Below, piece by piece: positions 27,211 to 36,631 of a stretch of 64,000 nt of DNA. Source of the stretch: Chloroflexota bacterium (lineage in GTDB: Bacteria > Chloroflexota > Limnocylindria > Limnocylindrales > CSP1-4). The position numbers were made by a program, and so were the translations under genes. The notes beneath the pieces were generated by a model, which saw only the letters and a program-made list of their open reading frames with translations, did no database searches and had not been told where the DNA came from. The stretch is taken from the NCBI GenBank assembly GCA_015478725.1, contig JADMIG010000003.1, positions 1 to 64,000 on the forward strand, given 5' to 3'. How positions within the stretch are numbered: the stretch's first letter is position 1; each line of letters starts with the position of its first letter.

Positions 27211-28172
27211 GATGGTCCGGCCTCGGAACCGTCCGTCAGGTCCCAGCTCCACGTCCGGAGCCGACGGAGCAGGCGCCGGCCGGTGAGATCGAGGTGGATG
27301 GGCGTCACGGCGATCCGGCGGTTGACCACGGCGTGGAAGTCCGTCCCCTCGACGGCGACCCCGGACGGCGGCTGGCCACCGATCCAGTAGTACGGGATGC
27401 CGCGCGGGTCGCGGCGCTCGACGAGCTCGTCCTGGTAGACCCGCTTGCCGAGGCGGGTCACCTCGAAGCCGTCGCACTCCCCGGGCGCGACGGCAGGGAC
27501 GTTGACGTTGACGAGCTCGCCATGCGACAGGCCGTGCTCCAGGATGTTCCGGGCGACGGTCGCCGCCGCCTGTGCGGCGAGGGCGAAGTCCGGATGCTCG
27601 TAATACTCCTGGCTGATCGCGAACGCCGGGCAGCCGTTGATCACGGCCTCCATCGCCGCGCTGACGGTGCCGCTGTAGGTGATGTCGTCGCCGAGGTTCG
27701 CTCCGTAGTTGATGCCGGACGCGACGAGATCGAAGCCGTGCCCAAAGAAGCCGAGGAAGGCGATGCTCACCGCGTCCGTCGGCGAGCCGTCGATCGACCA
27801 GCCGACCGACCCGTCGGTGAGGGTCCGCTCGCGGACCCGCAGTGGCCGCATGAGGGTCTTCTGGTGGCCCACCGCACTCTGGTTCGTGTCCGGCGCCACG
27901 ACCGTCGTGTCGCCGATCCGGTCGAGGGCCTCCTTGAGGGCAAAGAGCCCGCGTGATTCGATGCCGTCGTCGTTCGTCACGAGGATCCGCGGACGGCTCG
28001 TCCAGTCGCGGAGAGGACGCGCTCTCGCGAGGAGCGCCCGGGGCGCGTTCCGCGGGGCCCCGCCGGCGAGCGGTTCGCCGCGCTCCTTGTCGACGTCGCG
28101 ACGCTCGCCGCGGGCCCGTTCACGGGTGCCGTCCGGATCGGCCGCCCGGTCGCGATCGCGGCCCTCCGTCAC
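27201..28172 (-). CDS. surE: 5'/3'-nucleotidase SurE
   Basis: Metal-dependent survival-protein E phosphatase acting on nucleoside monophosphates. The SurE fold begins near residue 62 with the metal loop ILVTNDDGIESRGL, then VAPDTNQSAVGH, SIDGSPTDAVSIA, SGINYGANLGDDITYSGTV and VNVNVPA. A ~60-residue charged, Arg/Glu-rich N-terminal extension precedes it. GTG 28172 overlaps the upstream permease stop as GTGA, the prevailing coupling style here; a later start cannot be excluded. The C-terminal codons lie in a tandem repeat. Confidence 0.92.
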   Translation of the reverse strand: MTEGRDRDRAADPDGTRERARGERRDVDKERGEPLAGGAPRNAPRALLARARPLRDWTSRPRILVTNDDGIESRGLFALKEALDRIGDTTVVAPDTNQSAVGHQKTLMRPLRVRERTLTDGSVGWSIDGSPTDAVSIAFLGFFGHGFDLVASGINYGANLGDDITYSGTVSAAMEAVINGCPAFAISQEYYEHPDFALAAQAAATVARNILEHGLSHGELVNVNVPAVAPGECDGFEVTRLGKRVYQDELVERRDPRGIPYYWIGGQPPSGVAVEGTDFHAVVNRRIAVTPIHLDLTGRRLLRRLRTWSWDLTDGSEAGPSAE

Positions 28173-29356
28173 GGAGCCGATTCCACGTCCGGATCGGCGC
28201 CCGGCGACGGCTCGCGCGGCACCCGGACACTGCGGCCCTCGCGCGCCTCGAGGCGGGCCGCAGCGCGGTGGGCGACCGAGGTGCCACTCCGTGCCCGTGA
28301 CAGGTAGTGGAAGAAGAACGCACTGATGACGGCGACGATCGGGATGCCGAAGATCGCTCCGCCGATCCCGCCGACCTTGCTTCCGATGAGGGCGGAGCCG
28401 ACGACCACGATCGGGTGGATGCCGACCGCCTCCTGCATGAGTCTGGGCTGGAGGACGTTCATGACGATGAACCAGCCGACGGCCATCACGAGGATCGTCG
28501 GCAGGACCGCGTCCGGCTTGAGGACGATGGCAACGAGGACCGGCGGAAGCCACGAGACGAACGGACCGAAGAACGGGATGGCCATGAGGATCCCGGAGGC
28601 GGTCGTCGTCACGGCGAGGAAGCCGAGGCCGAAGACGGCGCTCGTCCCGGCGGCCACGACCGCGTACGAGAGCCCCAGGAGGGCCTGGCCGCGGAGGAAG
28701 CCGCCGAACGAACGGGCGACGCTCGTCTCGAGGAGGCGGGCCTCGTCCGTGTAGGCCGGCGGAACGACCCGGAAGAGGAATGACAGGATGTGGTCACGAT
28801 CGACCACCATGTACAGCGAGAGGACGAGGACGAGGAGGAGGCTGCCGAAGGCGCCGAGGCTCGCCACGGCGAGCTGCTGGAGCGGCCCGACGAGCTGGGC
28901 GGCGTAGTCCTTGAGGTTGGCGAGGAAGGCCTCGGCCTGAGCGACGAGGTCGATCTGGCCGAGTCCCACGGCGGAGAGCCGGCTCTGCCACGGCCCGAGG
29001 ACCGTCGGCAGGTCGTGCTTGAGCTGTGGCACGCCGGCGATGAACTCGCTGATCGAGCCGGCGAGGGCCTGGGCCACGACGATGACGAGGATCGAGATGG
29101 CGCCGAGGAGGAGGGCGTAGACGAGGACGACCGCGACGACCCGGGGCAGGGCGGGAATCCGCCGGGCGATCGCGCCGACGAGCGGGCTCAGGATGAAGGC
29201 GAGGAGCCAGGCGAGGAAGAAGACGAGGACGATGTCGCCGAAGAAGAAGAAGAGGTTCGCGGCGAACGTGGCGACGATGAACGCCGCGGCGACGGTGGCG
29301 AGCACGAGGAGCGTGTCGAGCCAGCGCCGCTCTCTGTCCGTCAGGGTCGTCGACAT
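28169..29356 (-). CDS. AI-2E family (UPF0118) permease
   Basis: Polytopic membrane protein (395 aa) of the AI-2E/PerM family, which includes AI-2 exporters and Na+/H+ antiporters. Hydrophobic helices include LDTLLVLATVAAAFIVATFA and ILVIVVAQALAG; the soluble middle contains SLYMVVDRDHILSFLFRVVP; the family signature VLQPRLMQEAVGIHPIVVVG and GGIGGAIFGIPIVAVISAF are near the end. ATG 29356 is chosen because hydrophobic sequence starts ~15 residues later and the upstream extension is Arg/Pro noise. It overlaps surE by 4 nt. The substrate is unknown. Confidence 0.88.
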   Translation of the reverse strand: MSTTLTDRERRWLDTLLVLATVAAAFIVATFAANLFFFFGDIVLVFFLAWLLAFILSPLVGAIARRIPALPRVVAVVLVYALLLGAISILVIVVAQALAGSISEFIAGVPQLKHDLPTVLGPWQSRLSAVGLGQIDLVAQAEAFLANLKDYAAQLVGPLQQLAVASLGAFGSLLLVLVLSLYMVVDRDHILSFLFRVVPPAYTDEARLLETSVARSFGGFLRGQALLGLSYAVVAAGTSAVFGLGFLAVTTTASGILMAIPFFGPFVSWLPPVLVAIVLKPDAVLPTILVMAVGWFIVMNVLQPRLMQEAVGIHPIVVVGSALIGSKVGGIGGAIFGIPIVAVISAFFFHYLSRARSGTSVAHRAAARLEAREGRSVRVPREPSPGADPDVESAP

Positions 29357-29474
29357 CGGTCGGGCCGTGCCTCTGTCCGCGGGGAGTGCCAGTATCCGTG
29401 GGGGAGTGGCGGGCCCCTCCCCATGCCGTGATGGTAGACCGCCCCGATCGACGGCCGCTCGCCGCCGCACGAGG

Positions 29475-30494
29475 TCAGCGCAGGCCCATCTTCTCGCGGA
29501 CCTCGGCCATCGTCGCCTCGGCCATCGGCCGGAGCCGGTCGGCGCCGGCCTCGAGGACTCCGGCGACCTCTCCCCGATGCTCCATGAGCTCGCGATAGCG
29601 CTCGCGGGCCGCGGCGTAGCGGGCGACGATCCGGTCGCCGAGCAGCCGCTTCATGTCCACGCAGCCGGTCCGTGCCGTCCGCTCGCCGTCCCAGAGCTCG
29701 TCGTAGTCGTCGCCGAAATGGCGCTGCAGCTGGCAGACGTTGCAGACCTCCGGCCTGCCGGGGTCCGTCCGCAGGATCCGCTGCGTGTCCGTGACCATGG
29801 ACATGACCTGCTTCCGCACGACCGCCGGCTCGGCGAAGATGTCGATCGTGTTGCCGAGTGACTTGCTCATCTTCCTCACGCCGTCCGTGCCGATGACGAC
29901 GGGCGCCTCCGTGAAGACGGCCTGCGGCTCGGGGAACGTCTGGCCGTAGCGGGCGTTGAAGGCGCGGACGATCTCCCGCGACAGCTCCAGGTGAGCGGCC
30001 TGGTCGCGCCCGACGGGGACGAGCGACGCCTTGTAGATGACGATGTCGGCGGCCTGCAGGACCGGGTACGTCAACAGGCCGTGGTTGATGTCATCCGGCT
30101 GGTTCGCCTTCTTCTCCTTGTACGTCGGGGTCCGCTCGAGCCAGCTCACCGGCGTGACCGTGCAGAGGAGCCACGCGAGCTCGGTGTGCTCGGGGCGATG
30201 ACTCTGCACGAAGAGGGTGCAGCGGTCCGGGTCCAGGCCGAGGGCGAGGAGCGAGGCCGCCATCTCGATCGTGCGGCGGCGCAGAAGGTCCGGATCGTGG
30301 CTGCTCGTGAGCGCGTGGTAGTCGACGATGCAGTAGATCGCCTCGTACTCCCACTGGAGCGTCACGTAGTTCCGGATCGCGCCGAGGTCGTTGCCGAGGT
30401 GGACGATCCCGGACGGCTGGATGCCGCTGAAGATCCGCGGCCGGGCGGACGTCCCGGCGAGGGGAGCGGGAGCCGGAGCGTGGTCGATGGCCAT
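29475..30494 (-). CDS. trpS: Tryptophanyl-tRNA synthetase
   Basis: Class I aminoacyl-tRNA synthetase (339 aa) charging tRNA-Trp. The HIGH-equivalent PSGIVHLGN is at about 27-35 and KMSKS near 210 (DGVRKMSKSLGN). LTYPVLQAADIVIYKASLVP and VGRDQAAHLELSREI line the active site. ATG 30494 is preceded by TACACT (minus strand) with an 8-nt gap, so the mRNA is probably leaderless. It is divergent from the hom-thrC-thrB block. Confidence 0.96.
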   Translation of the reverse strand: MAIDHAPAPAPLAGTSARPRIFSGIQPSGIVHLGNDLGAIRNYVTLQWEYEAIYCIVDYHALTSSHDPDLLRRRTIEMAASLLALGLDPDRCTLFVQSHRPEHTELAWLLCTVTPVSWLERTPTYKEKKANQPDDINHGLLTYPVLQAADIVIYKASLVPVGRDQAAHLELSREIVRAFNARYGQTFPEPQAVFTEAPVVIGTDGVRKMSKSLGNTIDIFAEPAVVRKQVMSMVTDTQRILRTDPGRPEVCNVCQLQRHFGDDYDELWDGERTARTGCVDMKRLLGDRIVARYAAARERYRELMEHRGEVAGVLEAGADRLRPMAEATMAEVREKMGLR

Positions 30495-30502
30495 GGTCGG
30501 CG

Positions 30503-30508
30503 AGTGTA
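30503..30508 (-). promoter_or_regulatory. -10 box of trpS, leaderless type
   Basis: TACACT on the minus strand, 8 nt before the ATG at 30494. It is the same hexamer as the kynU -10. Confidence 0.55.
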
Positions 30509-30531
30509 CCCGAGGCGGACCGTCGCTCGGC

Positions 30532-30537
30532 TACCAT
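30532..30537 (+). promoter_or_regulatory. -10 box before hom
   Basis: TACCAT lies 7 nt before an ATG at 30545, which opens an 11-residue frame that ends at the hom start. By the spacing seen elsewhere, transcription would begin at that ATG, not at the hom GTG. Confidence 0.5.
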
Positions 30538-30544
30538 CGCGGGC

Positions 30545-30580
30545 ATGGCCCAGTCTCCCCCGCTCCCGCCCGTCCCGTGA
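30545..30580 (+). CDS. Possible leader peptide overlapping hom
   Basis: Eleven-codon frame coding [11 protein letters not shown], ending in TGA that overlaps the hom GTG (GTGA). Its ATG has the leaderless -10 spacing. The Pro-rich run might slow ribosomes and couple translation to hom. It contains no Thr or Met, so it is not a classical threonine attenuator. Chance occurrence is quite possible. Confidence 0.3.
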   Translation: MAQSPPLPPVP

Positions 30581-31914
30581 CTCGGACCGCGCTGCGGGTC
30601 GCCCTGCTCGGGGCCGGGACCGTCGGGCGCGAAGTCGCCCGGGCGTTCGAGTCGTTCCCCGACCGGCTCGCCGTGCACGGCGGACCACGCCTCGCCCTCG
30701 CCGGCATCGCCGTCCGCGACCTCGATCGAGCCCGTCGCTCCGGCCTCCCTCCCGAGCTGCTCACTGACGCTCCCGCGCACCTGGTCGCGGCGCCCGACAC
30801 GGACGTCGTCGTTGAGGTGATGGGTGGCGACGAACCGGCTCGCACCCTCATCGCTGCGGCCCTCGCGGCCGGCAAGCCGGTGGTGACGGCCAACAAGCAC
30901 GTCATCGCCCATCACGGCGCCGAGCTCGAGGCGATCGCCCGATCGACGGGGGCGACCTTCCGCTTCGAGGCGGCGGTCGGGGGCGGGATCCCGATCCTCG
31001 GACCGCTCGCGGCGGACCTCGCGGCCAACCGGGTGAGCAGGGTCCGCGGCATCGTCAACGGGTCGACGAACCTCATCCTGAGCCGGATGGCGTCGGACGG
31101 AGGCGCCTACGCGGACATCCTCGCGGAGGCCCAGGCGGCCGGCTTCCTCGAGGCCGACCCCTCCGCGGACGTCGAGGGCACCGACGCGGTCAACAAGCTC
31201 GTCATCCTCATCCGGCTCGCCTTCGGGGTGTGGGTCGATCCGACCGCGATCGTGCGCCGTCCGCCGGTCGTCGGCGCGGGCACCGGCCCCGCCCCGGGTG
31301 GCGTGCCCGGGCGACCCGGGATCACCGGCATACGGGCGATCGACATCGCCGCGGCGGCCGCGCTCGGATCGGCGATCAGGCTCGTGGCCGATGCCCGGCG
31401 GCTGGACGACGGGCGGATCGCGGCATCCGTCCTGCCGACGCTCGTTCCCCTCGCCGACCCACTCGGCCGGACGGCCGGGGCGATGAACCGGATCGAAGTC
31501 CGGGCGGACCCGATCGGGAGCGTCGCGATGAGTGGACCCGGCGCGGGCGGCGCCGCGACCTCGAGCGCGGTGCTCGGCGACCTCATCGCCGTCGCCCGGG
31601 GCGCGGGAAGCACGTGGGCCGGCCTCGCGCCCGCATCCCGGGCCCAGGACGGCGTCCTCGTCGGGCCACCGGACGCGGCCCCGGATCGCGGCTGGTTCGC
31701 GGTCGTTCCCGGAGCCGCGCCGGCCGACCTGGCGGCGATGGCCGGCGACGGTGTGGCGGCGATGGCCGGCGTCCGCGTGGTCGCCCTTGACGGGGGCACC
31801 GCGATCCACGTCCCGCGCGTCGCCCTGGAGGTCGTCCGAGCGTCGCTCGCCGGCGCGGGCGTCCCACCGAACGAGGCGATCCTCCCGGCCGACGAGCCCG
31901 CGCCCCGCTCCTGA
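30577..31914 (+). CDS. hom: Homoserine dehydrogenase
   Basis: NAD(P)-dependent reduction of aspartate semialdehyde to homoserine, the branch point to threonine and methionine. The 445-aa protein shows the nucleotide site [66 protein letters not shown] and the [14 protein letters not shown] segment. The C-terminal ~100 residues match the position of a regulatory ACT domain but are Ala/Pro-rich and weakly conserved. The GTG at 30577 is selected because the Rossmann strand begins 8 residues later. Confidence 0.93.
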   Translation: MTRTALRVALLGAGTVGREVARAFESFPDRLAVHGGPRLALAGIAVRDLDRARRSGLPPELLTDAPAHLVAAPDTDVVVEVMGGDEPARTLIAAALAAGKPVVTANKHVIAHHGAELEAIARSTGATFRFEAAVGGGIPILGPLAADLAANRVSRVRGIVNGSTNLILSRMASDGGAYADILAEAQAAGFLEADPSADVEGTDAVNKLVILIRLAFGVWVDPTAIVRRPPVVGAGTGPAPGGVPGRPGITGIRAIDIAAAAALGSAIRLVADARRLDDGRIAASVLPTLVPLADPLGRTAGAMNRIEVRADPIGSVAMSGPGAGGAATSSAVLGDLIAVARGAGSTWAGLAPASRAQDGVLVGPPDAAPDRGWFAVVPGAAPADLAAMAGDGVAAMAGVRVVALDGGTAIHVPRVALEVVRASLAGAGVPPNEAILPADEPAPRS

Positions 31915-31968
31915 CCGCCGCCCGGCGGGCCGCTGCCCGCCGCCCGTCGCTCGTCGGCGCGTCGCCCG

Positions 31969-31974
31969 TACAAT
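31969..31974 (+). promoter_or_regulatory. -10 box of thrC, leaderless type
   Basis: TACAAT, 7 nt before the GTG at 31982. It lies in a 67-nt gap after hom, so thrC-thrB can be transcribed separately from hom. Confidence 0.6.
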
Positions 31975-31981
31975 CCACCGT

Positions 31982-33070
31982 GTGACCCCGACTTCCGCCG
32001 GCCTGCTCGGGCCCGCTCGCCCTCGCCTCGTCGAACGCTACCGGCGCTTCCTCCCGGTCACCGACGCCACGCCGGCGCTCACCCTCGGCGAGGGTGGCAC
32101 GCCGCTCGTCCATCTCCGTCGTCTCGGGGCGGAGCTCGGGCTCGACCGCCTCCACGTCAAGGTGGAGGGGCAGAACCCGACCGGTTCGTTCAAGGATCGG
32201 GGCATGGTCGTCGCCGTCGCCAAGGCGCTCGAGGCGGGGGCGCGGGGGATCATCTGCGCCTCGACCGGCAACACGTCGGCCTCCGCCGCCGCCTATGGCG
32301 CGGCCGCGGATCTCGAGGTCGTCGTTGTCCTGCCGAAGGGCCAGATCGCCCTTGGCAAGCTCCTCCAGGCGCTCGTGGCCGGAGCGCGAGTGGTCGCCAT
32401 CGACGGGAATTTCGACGAGGCCCTCGCGGCGGTCCGCACCCTCGCCGAGCAGGGCGATCATCCGATCACGCTCGTTAATTCGGTGAACCCGTACCGCCTC
32501 GAGGGCCAGAAGACGGCCGCCTTTGAGGTCTGCGACGACCTGGGCCGGGCGCCGGACATCCTCGCCATCCCGGTCGGCAACGCCGGCAACATCAGTGCCT
32601 ACTGGGCCGGGTTCCGCGCCTATCGCGAGGCCGGCATCGTCGTCGCCGTGCCGCGGATGTTCGGGTTCCAGGCCGCCGGCGCAGCGCCGATCGTGGCTGG
32701 CCACCCGATCGAACGCCCGGAGACGATCGCGACGGCGATCCGGATCGGCAACCCCGCTTCCTGGACGAAGGCGACGGCCGCCCGCGACGAGTCCGGCGGC
32801 CTCATCGAGGCGGTCACCGATGAGGAGATCCTCGCCGCGTACCGCGGCCTGGTGCGGACCGAGGGCGTGTTCTGCGAGCCGTCATCCGCGGCGTCGGTCG
32901 CCGGCATCGCGAAGCTCGCGCGGGCAGGTCGACTGGACCGCGACGCGCTCATCGTCTGTGTCCTCACCGGCAACGGCCTCAAGGATCCGCACACCGCCGA
33001 ATCGATCGTCTCGCCCATCCTCGAGGCCGGACCGAGCGTCGCCGCGATCGCCGGTGCCCTCGGGTGGTGA
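31982..33070 (+). CDS. thrC: Threonine synthase
   Basis: PLP enzyme converting O-phosphohomoserine to threonine (362 aa). [16 protein letters not shown] and the PLP-lysine loop [15 protein letters not shown] are followed by [16 protein letters not shown] and the phosphate-binding [22 protein letters not shown] and [11 protein letters not shown] complete the fold. GTG 31982 is 7 nt after the -10 box, and the longer frame upstream is a shadow. The stop overlaps thrB by GTGA. Confidence 0.95.
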   Translation: MTPTSAGLLGPARPRLVERYRRFLPVTDATPALTLGEGGTPLVHLRRLGAELGLDRLHVKVEGQNPTGSFKDRGMVVAVAKALEAGARGIICASTGNTSASAAAYGAAADLEVVVVLPKGQIALGKLLQALVAGARVVAIDGNFDEALAAVRTLAEQGDHPITLVNSVNPYRLEGQKTAAFEVCDDLGRAPDILAIPVGNAGNISAYWAGFRAYREAGIVVAVPRMFGFQAAGAAPIVAGHPIERPETIATAIRIGNPASWTKATAARDESGGLIEAVTDEEILAAYRGLVRTEGVFCEPSSAASVAGIAKLARAGRLDRDALIVCVLTGNGLKDPHTAESIVSPILEAGPSVAAIAGALGW

Positions 33071-34038
33071 TCCACTGGCTTGCCGAGCTCGACGGCCGGC
33101 GGATCTCCGTGGAGGTGCCGGCCTCGTCGGCCAATCTCGGTGCCGGATACGACTGCCTCGGCCTCGCCCTCGCGAAGGTCGACCGGATCGACCTCGAGGT
33201 CCGCGGCTGGAGCCGCGGCGCGATCGATCTCGTCGTCCACGGTGAAGGCGTCGGCGAGTTGCCGTCCGATCGTACGAACCGCTTCGTCCGCGGACTCGAG
33301 GCGGTCCTCGAGGAGGTCCGCGGACCGCTCCCCGAGGGGATCGGCTGGCGGATCGAGATGCACAACCGGATCCCGCTCTCGCGCGGGCTCGGGTCGTCCG
33401 CCGCCGCGACGGTCGGCGGCGTGCTCGCCGGCAACGCACTGCTCGGTGAGCCCCTCACCGCGCCCGACCTTCTCCGCATCGCCTCGGCGATCGAAGGGCA
33501 CCCGGACAACGCCGCCGCGGTCCTCCTCGGCGGCTTCACGGTCGCCGCGCCAATGGACGACGGTCCCTCGCCGCGCATCGAGGCGCTCCGCTTCGACTCG
33601 CCGCGCGACCTCCGCGCCGTCCTCTTCATCCCGGAGCTCCGCCTGTCCACCGCTGAGATGCGGCAAGCCCTCCCGGCGGTCGTACCGCTCGCCGACGCGG
33701 TCGCGAACATCGGGCGCGTCGCGGTCGGCGTCGCCGGCCTCGCGACGGGTCGCACGGATCTCCTCGCCGCACTGACGGTCGATCGGCTTCACGAGCCATA
33801 TCGCGCGGCCGCCTATCCCGAGCTGCCACTCCTCATCGCGGCGGCCCTGGAGGCCGGGGCGATCGGGGCGTGCCTATCCGGCGCCGGGTCCACCGTCATC
33901 GCCTTTGCCGACTCCGTCTCCACCCTGAGCCGGATCGAAGGCGCGCTCGCGGCGCTCGCGGCGGACCGCGATCTCGTCGGGCGCGTGGAGGTCGTGAGCC
34001 CGCGGAACACCGGGGCGCGGATCCTCAGCCGCACCTGA
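33067..34038 (+). CDS. thrB: Homoserine kinase
   Basis: GHMP kinase phosphorylating homoserine, the substrate-supplying step for ThrC (323 aa). Hallmarks are [19 protein letters not shown] at the N-terminus, the ATP loop [16 protein letters not shown] near 102, and the C-terminal [15 protein letters not shown] 33067 gives the GTGA overlap common in this genome; the adjacent GTG at 33064 adds one residue and is equally possible. It completes the hom-thrC-thrB set, with lysC 2.6 kb downstream. Confidence 0.95.
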   Translation: MIHWLAELDGRRISVEVPASSANLGAGYDCLGLALAKVDRIDLEVRGWSRGAIDLVVHGEGVGELPSDRTNRFVRGLEAVLEEVRGPLPEGIGWRIEMHNRIPLSRGLGSSAAATVGGVLAGNALLGEPLTAPDLLRIASAIEGHPDNAAAVLLGGFTVAAPMDDGPSPRIEALRFDSPRDLRAVLFIPELRLSTAEMRQALPAVVPLADAVANIGRVAVGVAGLATGRTDLLAALTVDRLHEPYRAAAYPELPLLIAAALEAGAIGACLSGAGSTVIAFADSVSTLSRIEGALAALAADRDLVGRVEVVSPRNTGARILSRT

Positions 34039-34196
34039 GGGCCTCGTCCGCGCCGGCGCCGGTCGGCTCGCGCCGGGCCCGCGCTCGGTCCGCCCACTCC
34101 GGGCAGGCTCCGGTCCGCCCTTCGGAACCGGTCCCCCGGCCCGCGCGTCCGGGACCCACCGCCGACGGCTCCGCCGGCGACTCGGAGGTCCTCTCG

Positions 34197-35249
34197 ATGC
34201 CGTCCACTTCCCGCACCCGATCCCGGCGCACCCTCGTCCGGGGCATCGGGGTCGCGTCGATCCTCGTCGTCATGGCCGTCGTCGCCGCCTGTTCGAGCGC
34301 CGCCGCCCCGGTGTTCCGCAGCCTCGCGAGCGGCGGCACCACCGGCTCGGCGGACGGTGGTACCGGGATCACCGGACCCGCGGGCGGACCTGTCGCGGTC
34401 CCGGCCGCAGGTGCCGCGGCCACGGCGGCTGCCGGGGCCGCCGTCTCGAACGGAGGGACGGGCACGGGCGCCGGGACGACCAGCCCGGGCGTCGTCACGA
34501 ACACGACATACATTGTCAGGACTGGCTCCCTGACGATCGAGGTCCCCGTTGTGGGCGATGCGCTCCTCCGGGCGCGGACCGCGATCCTCGGCCTCGGCGG
34601 TTACGTCAGCGGTTCCGTCGAGTCGAACTCCGGCGACCGGGCGATGGCGTCGGTCACGTACCGTATCCCGGCCGATCGCTGGGAGAACGCGCTCGATGCC
34701 CTCCGCGGCATCGCCACCAAGGTCGACGACCTGAAGACCGATTCGTCCGAGGTCACCGGCCAGGTGCTCGATCTCGGTGCCCGGCTCGACAACCTCCGGG
34801 TCACCGAATCTGCGCTCCAGGCGATCATGGCGAAGGCGACGAAGATCCAGGACATCCTCGACGTGCAGAACCAGCTCACCGCCGTCCAGGGCCAGATCGA
34901 GGAGCTGTCCACGCAGCAGGCGCACCTCAAGGATCAGGCGGCGATGTCGAGCCTCACCGTCCTCTTCCAGGCGCCGCCGCCGGCCGCCGTGAAGGAGACC
35001 TCGAAGGGCTGGGATCCAGGTGCCGAGTTCGACCGGGCGGCCGCTCAGCTCCTCGGCCTCGGTCAGGGCCTCGCGACGGTGGGGATCTGGATCGCCGTCG
35101 TCGGCCTGCCGATCCTGATCGGACTTCTGCTCGTGCTCCTCGTCCTCGCGTTCCTCGTCCGCCGGATCACCTGGCGGTCGTCGCCGCCGGTCGGTCCCGC
35201 GGGACCGCCGGATCAGGCCGGCCCACCCGCTCCGGCCGGCGCCGTGTGA
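34197..35249 (+). CDS. DUF4349 lipoprotein
   Basis: 350-aa membrane-anchored protein. A lipoprotein signal (ILVVMAVVAACSS) is followed by a Gly/Ala/Thr linker, then the DUF4349 domain from about residue 100: YIVRTGSLTIEV, YVSGSVESNSG and TYRIPADRWENALDALRG. A coiled-coil stretch follows (LDNLRVTESALQAIM through DVQNQLTAVQGQIEEL), and one C-terminal transmembrane helix (ATVGIWIAVVGLPILIGLLL). Relatives are anchored envelope proteins of unknown function. ATG 34197 has GGAGG about 12 nt upstream. Its 3' end overlaps the convergent hydrolase by 37 nt. Confidence 0.85.
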   Translation: MPSTSRTRSRRTLVRGIGVASILVVMAVVAACSSAAAPVFRSLASGGTTGSADGGTGITGPAGGPVAVPAAGAAATAAAGAAVSNGGTGTGAGTTSPGVVTNTTYIVRTGSLTIEVPVVGDALLRARTAILGLGGYVSGSVESNSGDRAMASVTYRIPADRWENALDALRGIATKVDDLKTDSSEVTGQVLDLGARLDNLRVTESALQAIMAKATKIQDILDVQNQLTAVQGQIEELSTQQAHLKDQAAMSSLTVLFQAPPPAAVKETSKGWDPGAEFDRAAAQLLGLGQGLATVGIWIAVVGLPILIGLLLVLLVLAFLVRRITWRSSPPVGPAGPPDQAGPPAPAGAV

Positions 35250-36007
35250 GCCCGGATGAAGGCAAGCGTCCGGGCCCAGGCGTCCGCCGATGCCCCGGCG
35301 TGCTCCTCGAACGTCCGGTCGAAGAATGAATGCGGCGCATCCGGGTACGTCACGATCTCGTGCTCGACGCCGCCCTGGGCGAGGGCAGCCTCGAACGCGG
35401 CGACGGCGTCCGGACCGATCGCCCGATCCGCCCCACCGAAGAGCCCGAGGATCGGGCAGCGCATTCGATCGGCGACCTCGACCGGGACCGGGGCGTCATT
35501 GCGGCCGGAGCCGGTCGGCAGGCCATAGAAGCCGATCGCGCCGGCGATGCCGATATCGAGCGAGGCGGCGTCGAATGCCAACCGGCCACCGAAACAGAAG
35601 CCGACCACGAAGACGGACCGCGGCGCTCGGTCCTTCGCCGATCGGAGGCGCTCGATCGTGGCATCGAGGTCCGCCCGGATGCCGAGCCAGGTGGTCTGCC
35701 CGGCGTGCTCCATGCCGTTGAAGTCCGACCCTCGCTCGGCGACGGGCCCTGCGGTCCGGCCGTAGAAGTCGAACGCGACCGCATGCACGCCGGATTCGGC
35801 GAACCGGAGGGCGAGCTCCTCGTAGAAGGGACTGAGGCCCCGGATGTCCGGGATGATGACGATCGCCGCGCCGGTGGGGTTCGCGGGCCGTGCCGCGAAC
35901 GCGTCGAGGCGGGCGCCGTCGCTCGTCGTGAGGACGAATGTCGACGAATCGAGTGCGCCGCCGGCGATCCGGGCGATCGGCGGAACGGCCCCGTCAGGGA
36001 AGCACAT
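35213..36007 (-). CDS. Dienelactone hydrolase family protein
   Basis: Alpha/beta hydrolase (264 aa) with the dienelactone hydrolase triad Cys138 (VGFCFGGRL), Asp194 (GGADRAIG) and His226 (DAPHSFF). The family hydrolyses dienelactones in chlorocatechol breakdown, but many genomic members act on other esters. ATG 36007 is chosen because AGGAGGG lies about 10 nt upstream on the minus strand; the frame continues far upstream through repeats and is not coding there. It is convergent with the DUF4349 gene, overlapping by 37 nt. Confidence 0.9.
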   Translation of the reverse strand: MCFPDGAVPPIARIAGGALDSSTFVLTTSDGARLDAFAARPANPTGAAIVIIPDIRGLSPFYEELALRFAESGVHAVAFDFYGRTAGPVAERGSDFNGMEHAGQTTWLGIRADLDATIERLRSAKDRAPRSVFVVGFCFGGRLAFDAASLDIGIAGAIGFYGLPTGSGRNDAPVPVEVADRMRCPILGLFGGADRAIGPDAVAAFEAALAQGGVEHEIVTYPDAPHSFFDRTFEEHAGASADAWARTLAFIRAHTAPAGAGGPA

Positions 36008-36177
36008 GGTCGGACCCTCCTGGGGAGTCGCGGGAGCAGGGGGCGGCGTCGCGGATGGGCGTGACGGATCGCGTGGCACCGCGGATCGGCGTCGCGGTTC
36101 GGCCGTGACGGATCGATGTGCCGCGGATCGGCGTCGCGGTCGGGCGAGCATACGTCGGAGCGGCCCAGAGCGGTGCG

Positions 36178-36340
36178 CCCGTACCCGGTCGGATGGCCGG
36201 AACCCCTCGCCCGGCCGGATGACCCGTACCCGGTCGGATGACCCGTACCCGGTCGGATGACCCGTACCCGGTCGGATGGCCGGAACCCCTCGCCCGGCCG
36301 AACCCCTCGCCCGGCCGGAACCCCTCGCCCGGCCGGAAGC
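36178..36340. repeat. Compound tandem array of 19-bp and 18-bp units
   Basis: Four copies of CCCGTACCCGGTCGGATG(A/G) alternate with four copies of GGAACCCCTCGCCCGGCC; the first unit appears as 1+3 copies and the second as 1+3. No spacers separate the units, so it is not CRISPR. Confidence 0.88.
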
Positions 36341-36618
36341 TGTCAAATGGTCTCCACGCGGGCGTTGGTCGGCGGGTGCATTGTCCGGGAGAACCCGGTC
36401 CGGGTGCGTCGTGCGTGACCCGGCCCACCTCTCGGACCGGCGAACCGTCACCTGCTCATGTGGCGGGCATCCGGCAGGATTGGACGGACGAGCGACCGCC
36501 TGGTGAGCAGATGGCAGGATCGGAGGGAGGCAGCGCCTCGCGACCGACGCCCCGCCTCTTGGCCCCGCCTCGCGCCCGCACTGCCGCCGCCCCGTGGGGT
36601 GCCTTCGGAGCCCGCTGC

Positions 36619-36624
36619 TAGAAT
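36619..36624 (+). promoter_or_regulatory. -10 box of lysC, leaderless type
   Basis: TAGAAT, 7 nt before the ATG at 36632. The same hexamer precedes manC at nearly the same distance. Confidence 0.6.
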
Positions 36625-36631
36625 CCCCGCG

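Larger units (their letters stand above)
36008..36631. other. Repeat-rich intergenic region upstream of lysC
   Basis: 624 nt between divergent genes. 36050-36150 contains imperfect copies of GCGGATCGGCGTCGCGGT and GTGACGGATCG. 36178-36340 is a compound tandem array listed separately. 36400-36600 has no recognisable gene. The far end carries the lysC -10 box. Confidence 0.6.

Noticed and set aside
36178-36340. CRISPR array
   Set aside because: Units are directly adjacent with no unique spacers and there are no cas genes.
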